From contig DASQOR010000021.1 of NCBI GenBank assembly GCA_035644395.1, forward strand, positions 47,074-111,073: a stretch of DNA of 64,000 nt, in the 5' to 3' direction. The notes below the pieces were generated by a model that was not told the DNA's origin, did no database searches, and saw only the letters and a program-made list of their open reading frames with translations. A program made the position numbers and the translations under genes. Of this stretch, positions 1 to 6,889 are shown one piece after another; within the stretch, counting starts at the first letter, position 1, and every line of letters starts with the position of its first letter. This DNA is from JBGPLJ01 sp035644395 (GTDB taxonomy: Bacteria > Pseudomonadota > Gammaproteobacteria > Steroidobacterales > Steroidobacteraceae).

Positions 1-1
1 C

Positions 2-853
2 AAGCTCGTCGTTTCACCGTCGTACTCGCCGGAACACGGCGACTTCACGCGCGGCGCCGCGATGTCGCAGCAGATCGTGTTCGATCTGTTCACCAATGTC
101 GTCGAGGCCGCCACGCACGTCGGCGATGCCGCCTTCGGACGTCGCGTGCTCGAGGCACGCGATCGCCTCGATCGGGGGCTGCACATCGGTTCCTGGGGCC
201 AGCTGCAGGAGTGGCGCGAGGATCGCGACGATCCGAAGGACGATCATCGCCATACCTCGCACCTGTTCGCCCTGCACCCGGGGCGCCAGATCTCACCGCA
301 GACGACACCCGACTACATCAACGCCGCGCGCGTGTCGCTCCGCGCCCGCGGCGACGGCGGCACCGGCTGGAGCAAGGCGTGGAAGATCAATTTCTGGGCG
401 CGCCTCGGCGACGGCGAGCACTCGCATCGCATGCTGGCGGAGCAATTGCGCCAGAGCACCCTGCCGAATCTCTGGGACAACCATCCGCCCTTCCAGATCG
501 ACGGCAACTTCGGCGCGACCGCAGGCATCGCGGAAATGCTGGTGCAGAGTCAGAACGAAGAGATTTCAATCCTGCCCGCGCTGCCGCCGGCATGGCCCGC
601 GGGCGCCGTCAGTGGACTGCGCGCGCGCGGGGCCGTCACGGTCGATGTCCGCTGGGCACACGGCAAGGCGGTCGAGGTGATGCTCGCCACTGCCGCGGCG
701 CGAGAACTCGTGGTCCGCTGCACGATTTTCCGGGAGGCGTACACGCTGATCGAAGCCCGTTCGGGCCGCGCCGTTCCCGTTACCGGCAGCGGGGACACCC
801 GGAGTTTTGCCGTGCAAAAGGGCGCTCGCTACCTCATGCGGCCCGCCGACTGA
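2..853 (+). CDS. GH95 alpha-L-fucosidase, C-terminal part (5' end outside window)
   Basis: The reading frame is open from base 2, before the first internal ATG at 62, so the gene begins left of the window; about 283 C-terminal residues are present. The frame carries the GH95 hallmark FQIDGNFGATAGIAEML near fragment residue 165. Its Asp corresponds, by family knowledge, to the residue that activates the catalytic water in inverting 1,2-alpha-L-fucosidases. The fragment also has the H-T-SHLFALHPG stretch of the (alpha/alpha)6 barrel and a terminal beta-sandwich. It would release L-fucose from glycans, which is consistent with the fucose catabolic genes that follow on the same strand. Whether it is secreted cannot be judged because the N-terminus is missing. 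Confidence 0.9.
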   Translation, partial: KLVVSPSYSPEHGDFTRGAAMSQQIVFDLFTNVVEAATHVGDAAFGRRVLEARDRLDRGLHIGSWGQLQEWREDRDDPKDDHRHTSHLFALHPGRQISPQTTPDYINAARVSLRARGDGGTGWSKAWKINFWARLGDGEHSHRMLAEQLRQSTLPNLWDNHPPFQIDGNFGATAGIAEMLVQSQNEEISILPALPPAWPAGAVSGLRARGAVTVDVRWAHGKAVEVMLATAAARELVVRCTIFREAYTLIEARSGRAVPVTGSGDTRSFAVQKGARYLMRPAD

Positions 854-1000
854 GGCGCTTGCGAGCCTCGGCCCGAGACCCCAGTAAAGCATTGCGCAGT
901 AAGGATGATAGCGCTACCATTTGGCGACAAAATCAACAACGGGCGTCCCTCCGCGAAGGCCCCCGCGAGCCATGGAACGAGGGCCCGAGCGACTGGAACG
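854..1000. other. Intergenic region with operator, upstream of the mutarotase
   Basis: This 147-base gap is the widest in the fucose cluster; most other junctions in it overlap or abut. It holds the LacI-type palindrome at 905-920 and a weak promoter-like pair, TTGCGC (892-897) and TACCAT (915-920), separated by 17 bases. A second transcription start inside the cluster is therefore plausible. No coding potential other than an in-frame extension of the mutarotase is seen. Confidence 0.5.
905..920. promoter_or_regulatory. LacI/GalR-family type operator palindrome
   Basis: The 16 bases ATGATAGCGCTACCAT form an inverted repeat around a central CG, broken at a single position pair. The TAGCGCTA core is the form typical of operators bound by LacI-family sugar regulators in proteobacteria. 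It overlaps a possible -10 element (915-920) ahead of the mutarotase gene, so binding would block transcription. The regulator is not in the window and would be expected to the left. The palindrome is seen directly; its function is inferred. Confidence 0.6.
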
Positions 1001-1936
1001 ATGGCTACGCCGGCATTCAAAAGCTTCGATCCGCCGCGGCAAAGAATCGCGCTCGAGTGCGGTGGCTACCGCGCCGAAATCTGGCCCGAACTCGGTGGCT
1101 CGGTCGCGAGTTTCGAGCAACGGTTGAACGGCGGCGAACCGAAACAGCTGTTTCGCCGCACGCAGGAGCAGCCGAGCTACGAGCCGTACGATCTCGCCTG
1201 CTGGGCGCTCGTGCCCTATGGGAATCGCATCAAGAACGGCCGCTTCGCATTCGCGGGCAAGACGTATCAGCTGCCGGCGAACTATGAAGGCCTGACGCAT
1301 CCGCTGCATGGACTCGGCTGGCTGCGTCCCTGGAACGTCGTCGAACAATCGGCGCAGCACTGCCGCATCCAGCTCGTGCATCGCACGAATGCCGCATGGC
1401 CCTTCGCCTTCACCGTGAGCCAGCTTTTCAAGCTGACGGCCGCCGGCCTCGAGATCGGGCTCACCTTGACGAACGATGGCCCCGATCCGATGCCCTATGG
1501 GCTCGGCCAGCATCCGTACATCCATCGGCCGCAAGGCACCCGCGTCCAGGCGCAGGTCGAAGGCGTGTGGCTCACGGATGAACACCTGCTGCCGACGACT
1601 CATGCGCAGCTGCCGCCGCAGTGGGACCTGAGGACCGGTTTCGAACTCGACGGCGCATTCATGGACAACTGCTTCGATGGCCTGAAGGGCGACGCCACGG
1701 TGCTCTGGCCGGACGGCAGCCGGCTCGTGATCGGCAGTTCCGACAACATGGGCTTCCTCGTCGTCTACAACGAACCGGAAGAAAACTTCGTCTGCATCGA
1801 ACCTGTCTCCCACATGACGGATGCGATCAATTTCGCGGCGCACGGCCGTGCCGACACGGGCCTCAAGATCCTCGCGCCCGGCGCGTCCGTCACGGCCACG
1901 CACTGCTTCGCAAGCCAGCCCTCGCCGACGGGTTGA
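1001..1936 (+). CDS. Aldose 1-epimerase (mutarotase) family protein
   Basis: The product is about 311 residues and belongs to the galactose mutarotase-like superfamily, interconverting anomers of free sugars. Visible motifs are the NRI-NGRF strand, THPLHGLGW with the first His, GLGQHPYIH with the second catalytic His, and CIEPVSHMTDA with the catalytic Glu. The frame is open upstream to 905, but that would put the start inside the operator palindrome. The ATG at 1001 matches the usual N-terminus, so I chose it; no strong ribosome binding site is visible for either. It probably supplies the correct L-fucose anomer to the dehydrogenase encoded downstream. Exact sugar specificity is inferred from context. 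Confidence 0.88.
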   Translation: MATPAFKSFDPPRQRIALECGGYRAEIWPELGGSVASFEQRLNGGEPKQLFRRTQEQPSYEPYDLACWALVPYGNRIKNGRFAFAGKTYQLPANYEGLTHPLHGLGWLRPWNVVEQSAQHCRIQLVHRTNAAWPFAFTVSQLFKLTAAGLEIGLTLTNDGPDPMPYGLGQHPYIHRPQGTRVQAQVEGVWLTDEHLLPTTHAQLPPQWDLRTGFELDGAFMDNCFDGLKGDATVLWPDGSRLVIGSSDNMGFLVVYNEPEENFVCIEPVSHMTDAINFAAHGRADTGLKILAPGASVTATHCFASQPSPTG

Positions 1937-1948
1937 CGGTTCGCCCGC

Positions 1949-3247
1949 ATGACGCGAATCGTTGGCATGCAGGTGCTCGACATTCGCTTCCCGACGTCGA
2001 AGTCCCTGGATGGTTCGGATGCGATGAACCCCGATCCGGACTACTCGGCCGCTTACGTCATCCTGGAAACGGACCAGCCCGGCCTCGAGGGCCACGGCCT
2101 CACGTTCACCATCGGCCGCGGCAACGAGATCTGCTGCGCGGCCGTGCGCTCAATGCGCCATCTCGTCGTCGGTCTCGAGCTCGAAGCGGTGGCTGCGGAT
2201 CCAGGTGCGTTCTGGCGCCACATGACCTCCGACAGCCAACTGCGCTGGATCGGGCCCGACAAAGGTGCGATCCACCTGGCGACCGGCGCCATCGTCAACG
2301 CGGTGTGGGATCTGCTCGCGAAAGCGGCGGGCAAGCCACTCTGGCGCTATGTCTGCGACTTCAGCCCCGAAGAACTCGTGCGCGCCGTCGACTTTCGCTA
2401 CCTCACGGATTGCATCACGCCGGCCGAGGCACTTGCGCTCGTGAGCGGGCGCAGCGCCGGCAAGGCCGAACGCATCGCGACGCTCGAGCGTCAGGGCTAT
2501 CCCTGCTACACCACGTCGGCCGGCTGGCTCGGCTACTCCGACGACAAGATCCGTGCCCTGTGCGCCGACGCGGTGGCGCACGGCTTTTCGCACGTCAAGA
2601 TCAAGGTCGGCCGCAATCTCGAGGACGACCGGCGGCGCGTGCGGATCGTACGTGAAGCCATCGGCCCGGATCGCAAGCTCATGATCGATGCGAACCAGGT
2701 CTGGGAGGTCGATGAAGCGATCGAGTGGGTCCGGGCGCTCGCGTTCGCGCGGCCCTGGTTCATCGAAGAGCCGACGAGCCCGGATGACGTCGAGGGCCAT
2801 CGGCGCATCCGCGCAGGCGTCGCACCGACGAAAGTCGCGACGGGCGAGATGTGCCAGAACCGCATCCTCTTCAAGCAGTTCATCGAGCGTGGCGCGATCG
2901 ACATCGTGCAGATCGACGCCTGCCGCCTCGGCGGCGTGAACGAAGTGCTGGCCGTGCTCCTGATGGCGGCGAAGCATGGACTTCCGGTCTGCCCGCACGC
3001 GGGCGGCGTCGGCCTCTGCGAGTACGTGCAGCACCTCGGCATGATCGATTACGTCGCGATCGGGGGCTCGACCGAGGGGCGCGTGATCGAATACGTCGAT
3101 CATCTGCATGAGCACTTCGAAGATCCCTGTATCGTGCGCAATGCGGCGTACATGCCGCCGGCACGGCCGGGATTTTCCATCACGATGAAGCCCGCATCGC
3201 GCCGCCAGTTCCTGCATCGTCCATCCTCGCCGGGAGACACGCCATGA
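1949..3247 (+). CDS. fucD: L-fuconate dehydratase
   Basis: This enolase-superfamily protein of 432 residues dehydrates L-fuconate to 2-keto-3-deoxy-L-fuconate. The acid/base pair KIK is at residues 217 and 219 (HVKIKVG). Metal ligands follow in order: D247 in MIDANQ, E273/E274 in FIEEPT, and Glu in GEMCQ near 300. The catalytic His lies in CPHAGGVGLCE near 350. The opening segment VLDIRFPTS..LDGSDAMN-PDYS is characteristic of the fuconate dehydratase subgroup (bacterial FucD, human ENOSF1). It begins 12 bases after the mutarotase stop, and its last four bases overlap the start of the next gene (ATGA). Family and pathway position agree, so the assignment is firm. Confidence 0.95.
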   Translation: MTRIVGMQVLDIRFPTSKSLDGSDAMNPDPDYSAAYVILETDQPGLEGHGLTFTIGRGNEICCAAVRSMRHLVVGLELEAVAADPGAFWRHMTSDSQLRWIGPDKGAIHLATGAIVNAVWDLLAKAAGKPLWRYVCDFSPEELVRAVDFRYLTDCITPAEALALVSGRSAGKAERIATLERQGYPCYTTSAGWLGYSDDKIRALCADAVAHGFSHVKIKVGRNLEDDRRRVRIVREAIGPDRKLMIDANQVWEVDEAIEWVRALAFARPWFIEEPTSPDDVEGHRRIRAGVAPTKVATGEMCQNRILFKQFIERGAIDIVQIDACRLGGVNEVLAVLLMAAKHGLPVCPHAGGVGLCEYVQHLGMIDYVAIGGSTEGRVIEYVDHLHEHFEDPCIVRNAAYMPPARPGFSITMKPASRRQFLHRPSSPGDTP

Positions 3248-4011
3248 GACTCGCGGGCAAACGCGCAATCGTAACCGCGGCGGGCCAGGGCATCGGCCGG
3301 GCGGTGACACTCGCCTTCGCGCGCGAAGGCGCGAGTGTGCTCGCCGTCGACATCGACGCGGCCGCGCTCGCGACGCTCGCCGCCGAGCGCATCGCCGGGC
3401 TCGAGACGCGCCCGCTCGACGTCACGAATGCCGCGGCCATCCGCGAACTCGCGGCTTCGCACACCGCGGCGACGAATGCTTTCCAGGTGATCTTCAATTG
3501 CGCCGGCGTCGTGCATCCCGGCACGCTGCTCGACTGCACGGAAGCGGATTGGCAGGCCGCATGGAATCTCAACGTCGGCTCCATGTTCCGCATCTGCCAG
3601 GCGCTGCTGCCCGGCATGATCGCCGCGGGCGGCGGCTCGATCATCAACATGTCCTCGGTCGCTTCGAGCCTGAAAGCCGTGCCGAAGCGCTTCGTCTACT
3701 CGACGACCAAGGCCGCGGTCATCGGCCTCAGCAAGTCGATCGCCGTCGACTACATCGGCTCGGGTATCCGCTGCAACGCCATTTGCCCGGGCACGGTGGA
3801 AACACCGTCGCTCGCCGGCCGCATCGCGACCGAAGCGCGCTCGCAGGGCTCCACCGTCGATGCGGTGCGCGCGGCGTTCGTGGCGCGTCAACCCATGGGT
3901 CGCCTCGGCCGGCCGGAGGAAATCGCCGCGCTCGCCGTTTACCTGGCGTCCGCCGAATCCTCCTTCACGACCGGCACGGCGCAGGTCATCGACGGCGGCT
4001 GGTGCAACTGA
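3244..4011 (+). CDS. 2-keto-3-deoxy-L-fuconate dehydrogenase (SDR family)
   Basis: This is a classical short-chain dehydrogenase/reductase of 255 residues. It shows the nucleotide-binding TAAGQGIGRA near residue 12, NCAG near 85, and the catalytic Ser in INMSSVASS with YSTTK near 150. Absence of the usual TGG and presence of TAA at the first motif matches oxidoreductases that act on 2-keto-3-deoxy-fuconate in Xanthomonas-type clusters. It would use NAD+ to make 2,4-diketo-3-deoxy-L-fuconate. The start codon overlaps the dehydratase stop, implying translational coupling. SDR membership is certain; substrate is inferred from gene order and family. Confidence 0.87.
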   Translation: MRLAGKRAIVTAAGQGIGRAVTLAFAREGASVLAVDIDAAALATLAAERIAGLETRPLDVTNAAAIRELAASHTAATNAFQVIFNCAGVVHPGTLLDCTEADWQAAWNLNVGSMFRICQALLPGMIAAGGGSIINMSSVASSLKAVPKRFVYSTTKAAVIGLSKSIAVDYIGSGIRCNAICPGTVETPSLAGRIATEARSQGSTVDAVRAAFVARQPMGRLGRPEEIAALAVYLASAESSFTTGTAQVIDGGWCN

Positions 4012-4013
4012 GC

Positions 4014-4889
4014 ATGCGCATCGATGCCCACCAGCACTTCTGGCGCTACCGGCCCTCGGACTACCCATGGATCACGGATGGCATGGACGCGCTCAAGCGC
4101 GACTGGCTGCCGCGCGACCTGCATCCGCTCCTCAAGCGCCACGGCATCGATGCGTGCATTGCCGTGCAGGCGCGCGCCACGGAAGCGGAAACGGACTTTC
4201 TGCTCGACCTCGCCGCAGCCCATGACTGGATCGCGGCCGTCGTCGGCTGGGTTGATCTCACGGCCGGCGACCTCGAGGCGCGCCTCGCACGCTGGGACGG
4301 CAAAGCGAAGCTCGCGGGCTTCCGTCACCCGATCCAGGATGAGGCGGACGTCGCCGGATTCCTGCGTAATCCCCGCTTGCGCAGCGGAGTTGCGCTGCTG
4401 CAGCGGCAGCAGCGCGTCTACGAGCTGCTCGTGCACGCGCATCAGCTGGAGGCCGCCGCGGATTTCAGCGCCGCGGCGGGCGGCCATCACCTCGTGCTCG
4501 ATCATCTCGGCAAGCCCGCCATCCGCGAGCGGGGCCACGACGAGTGGCGCCGGCGCCTGCGGCCGTTCAAGAACCTGTCCCACGTCGTCTGCAAGCTCTC
4601 GGGTCTCGTGACTGAAGCCGTCTCGGATCGCGGCCGCTATGACGAAGGCGAGATCATGCGTTACCTCGAAACCGCGCTCGAGCTCTTCGGGCCGCGTCGG
4701 CTCATGTTCGGTTCGGACTGGCCCGTCTGTCTGCTCGCGGCGCCATACGACGCGGTTTACCGGCTGATGGAAATCCTGGCGGAGCAGCTGTCCACGGACG
4801 AACGCAGCGATGTCTTCGGCGGCACGGCCGCACGCTGCTACGCGCTCGACCTGCGAGCCGGGGAACGCAACGACCGGAGCGCTGGTTGA
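4014..4889 (+). CDS. L-fuconolactonase (amidohydrolase family)
   Basis: The 291-residue product is an amidohydrolase-2 type TIM barrel. It starts MRIDAHQHFW with the HxH metal/substrate motif, and has LVLDHLGKP near residue 165 and MFGSDWPV near 238 carrying the catalytic Asp. These are the signatures of lactonases such as L-fucono-1,5-lactonase and L-rhamnonolactonase (COG3618). It hydrolyses the lactone made by fucose dehydrogenase to L-fuconate. The start is the ATG two bases after the preceding stop; a longer open frame upstream is only an overlap with the SDR gene. The stop overlaps the next ATG by one base. Confidence 0.92.
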   Translation: MRIDAHQHFWRYRPSDYPWITDGMDALKRDWLPRDLHPLLKRHGIDACIAVQARATEAETDFLLDLAAAHDWIAAVVGWVDLTAGDLEARLARWDGKAKLAGFRHPIQDEADVAGFLRNPRLRSGVALLQRQQRVYELLVHAHQLEAAADFSAAAGGHHLVLDHLGKPAIRERGHDEWRRRLRPFKNLSHVVCKLSGLVTEAVSDRGRYDEGEIMRYLETALELFGPRRLMFGSDWPVCLLAAPYDAVYRLMEILAEQLSTDERSDVFGGTAARCYALDLRAGERNDRSAG

Positions 4890-5665
4890 TGGATCTGAAG
4901 CTCAAGGGTCGCGTCGTCATCGTCACCGGCGGCGCCGCCGGCATCGGCGCGGCCATCAGCCAGCTGCTCGCCGAGGAGGGCGCCATTGCGGTCATCCTCG
5001 ACCGCAATCCGCTCGAGCCCGAGCTCGCGACGCGGCTGCAACGCCTGCAGCCCCGCATGCGGACGTTCCGGCTCGATCTGCGTGACGAGTCGCGTTGCGC
5101 CGATGCCGTCGCGCGTACTCACGCGGAGTTTGGCCATGTCGACGGCCTCGTCAACAACGCGGGCGTCAACGACAGCGTCGGGCTGGAGACCGGGCGCGAG
5201 GCTTTCGTCGCCTCGCTCGAGTCGAATCTCATCCACTGCTACGTGATGGCGCATCTCTGCGCGCCGCTCCTCAGGCAGAGCCGCGGCGCCATCGTCAATA
5301 TCTCCTCGAAGACCGCGCTCACCGGCCAGAAGGGCACCAGCGGTTACGTCGCCGCGAAAGGCGCGCTGCTTTCGCTGACGCGCGAATGGGCGCTCGCACT
5401 CGCCGATCAGGGTGTCCGCGTGAACGCCGTGGTCCCGGCCGAAGTCATGACGCCGCTCTATCGATCCTGGCTCGCGACCTTCCCGGACCCGGAGGCGAAG
5501 CTTGCGGAGGTCGTCCGCCACATCCCGCTCGGCAAGCGCATGACAAGGGCAGAAGAGATTGCGGATGCGGTCGTCTTCCTCCTGTCCGAGCGCGCTTCGC
5601 ACATGACGGGCCAATGGTTGTTCGTCGACGGCGGTTACGTGCACCTCGATCGCTCGTCCACCTGA
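4889..5665 (+). CDS. L-fucose 1-dehydrogenase (SDR family)
   Basis: This short-chain dehydrogenase of 258 residues begins MDLKLKGRVVIVTGGAAGIG. It has NNAGVND near 90, INISSKTAL with the catalytic Ser near 140, and the YVAAK dyad near 155. The MDL-L-V-IVTGG opening and SSK-ALTGQ segment match known bacterial L-fucose dehydrogenases that oxidise L-fucose to the lactone with NAD(P)+. A TTG one codon upstream could also start it, but the ATG overlapping the previous TGA is preferred. It is the first oxidative step of the pathway although it is encoded after the later steps. Confidence 0.88.
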   Translation: MDLKLKGRVVIVTGGAAGIGAAISQLLAEEGAIAVILDRNPLEPELATRLQRLQPRMRTFRLDLRDESRCADAVARTHAEFGHVDGLVNNAGVNDSVGLETGREAFVASLESNLIHCYVMAHLCAPLLRQSRGAIVNISSKTALTGQKGTSGYVAAKGALLSLTREWALALADQGVRVNAVVPAEVMTPLYRSWLATFPDPEAKLAEVVRHIPLGKRMTRAEEIADAVVFLLSERASHMTGQWLFVDGGYVHLDRSST

Positions 5666-5677
5666 AGGAACGCCTGC

Positions 5678-6889
5678 ATGACCGTTTCCGCCACCCTCAC
5701 GCCCTCGCGCACGCTCAGCTTCGCGTTCGTGCTCGTGACGAGCCTCTTTTTCATGTGGGGGTTTTCGTACGGGCTCCTCGACGTGCTCAACAAGCATTTC
5801 CAGGACACGCTGGGCGTGACCAAGGCGCGCTCGGCGCTGCTGCAGACGGCGTACTTCGGCGCGTATTTCGTGATGGCGCTGCCCGCCGCGGAGCTCGCGG
5901 CGCGCAGGGGCTACAAGGCGACGATTCTCCTCGGCCTTGCGCTTTTCGCGGGCGGCGCGCTCCTCATCATCCCGGCCACCCTCGCGCACAACTTCATGCT
6001 CTTTCTCGTGCCGTTCTTCATCATTGCGAGTGGACTCGGCTGTCTCGAGACGGCGGCGAATCCCTACGCGACGCAGCTCGGCGATCCCGCGCGCGGCGCG
6101 CAGCGGCTGAACCTCTCGCAGATCTTCAATGGGCTCGGGCAGGCAGCCGGCCCCTGGATCGGCGGCATGGTGGTCTTCGCCGCCACGGCATCGACCGGCG
6201 ACGGCGACCCCGTGCGCTATCTTTACGTCGCGCTGGCCGTCGTCGTGCTCGCGCTGGCCGTCGTCTTCTTCTTCACGCCGATGCCGGAGCCCAAGGTCGA
6301 GCGGATGCCGGACGCTGGGCACGGGCTCCTTGCGGAGCGGCATTTCGTCTGGGGCGTCGTTGCGCAGTTCTTCTACGTCGCCGCGCAGGTCGGCGTCGGC
6401 GCCTTCTTCATCAACTACGCGACGGAGCACGATGCGACGCTCACCACGGCGCGTGCATCGGCAATTTTCTCGTATGGCTTCATGCTCTTCATGGCCGGAC
6501 GGTTCGTCGGTACGCTCCTCATGACCTGGATAGCGCCCCGCAAGCTCCTGACGCTGTACGCTGCCATCAACGTCGCTCTCTGCCTCGTGGTCGTCGCCGC
6601 GATTCCGGGCGTCTCGCTCCATGCGCTCCTCGCGCTCTTCTTCTTCATGTCGATCATGTTTCCGACCATCTTCGCGCTCGCGGTCCAGGGCCTCGGGCCC
6701 CGGACCAAGCGCGCCTCGTCGTTTCTCATCATGTCGATCGTCGGCGGTGCCCTCATCCCGGTCGTCATGGGCTGGATCGGCGATCACGCCGGCATGGCGG
6801 CCGGCTATTGGGTGCCGACGGCCTGCTTCGCCGTCGTGCTCCTCTATGCGTGGAAATTTGCCGCCCCCGTGAGTTCGAGGTCCCCATGA
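5678..6889 (+). CDS. fucP: L-fucose permease, MFS family
   Basis: The 403-residue inner-membrane protein has about twelve hydrophobic segments and belongs to the FHS (fucose/galactose/glucose) subgroup of the major facilitator superfamily. The first segment carries FFMWGFSYGLLDVLNKHFQ, whose Asp sits where E. coli FucP has Asp46. CLETAANPYATQLG near residue 125 supplies the second transport carboxylate (Glu135 in E. coli). These two residues couple proton symport to fucose uptake in the family. GGAA sits about eight bases before the ATG. Its stop codon overlaps the start of the next gene. Context makes L-fucose the likely substrate. Confidence 0.92.
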   Translation: MTVSATLTPSRTLSFAFVLVTSLFFMWGFSYGLLDVLNKHFQDTLGVTKARSALLQTAYFGAYFVMALPAAELAARRGYKATILLGLALFAGGALLIIPATLAHNFMLFLVPFFIIASGLGCLETAANPYATQLGDPARGAQRLNLSQIFNGLGQAAGPWIGGMVVFAATASTGDGDPVRYLYVALAVVVLALAVVFFFTPMPEPKVERMPDAGHGLLAERHFVWGVVAQFFYVAAQVGVGAFFINYATEHDATLTTARASAIFSYGFMLFMAGRFVGTLLMTWIAPRKLLTLYAAINVALCLVVVAAIPGVSLHALLALFFFMSIMFPTIFALAVQGLGPRTKRASSFLIMSIVGGALIPVVMGWIGDHAGMAAGYWVPTACFAVVLLYAWKFAAPVSSRSP

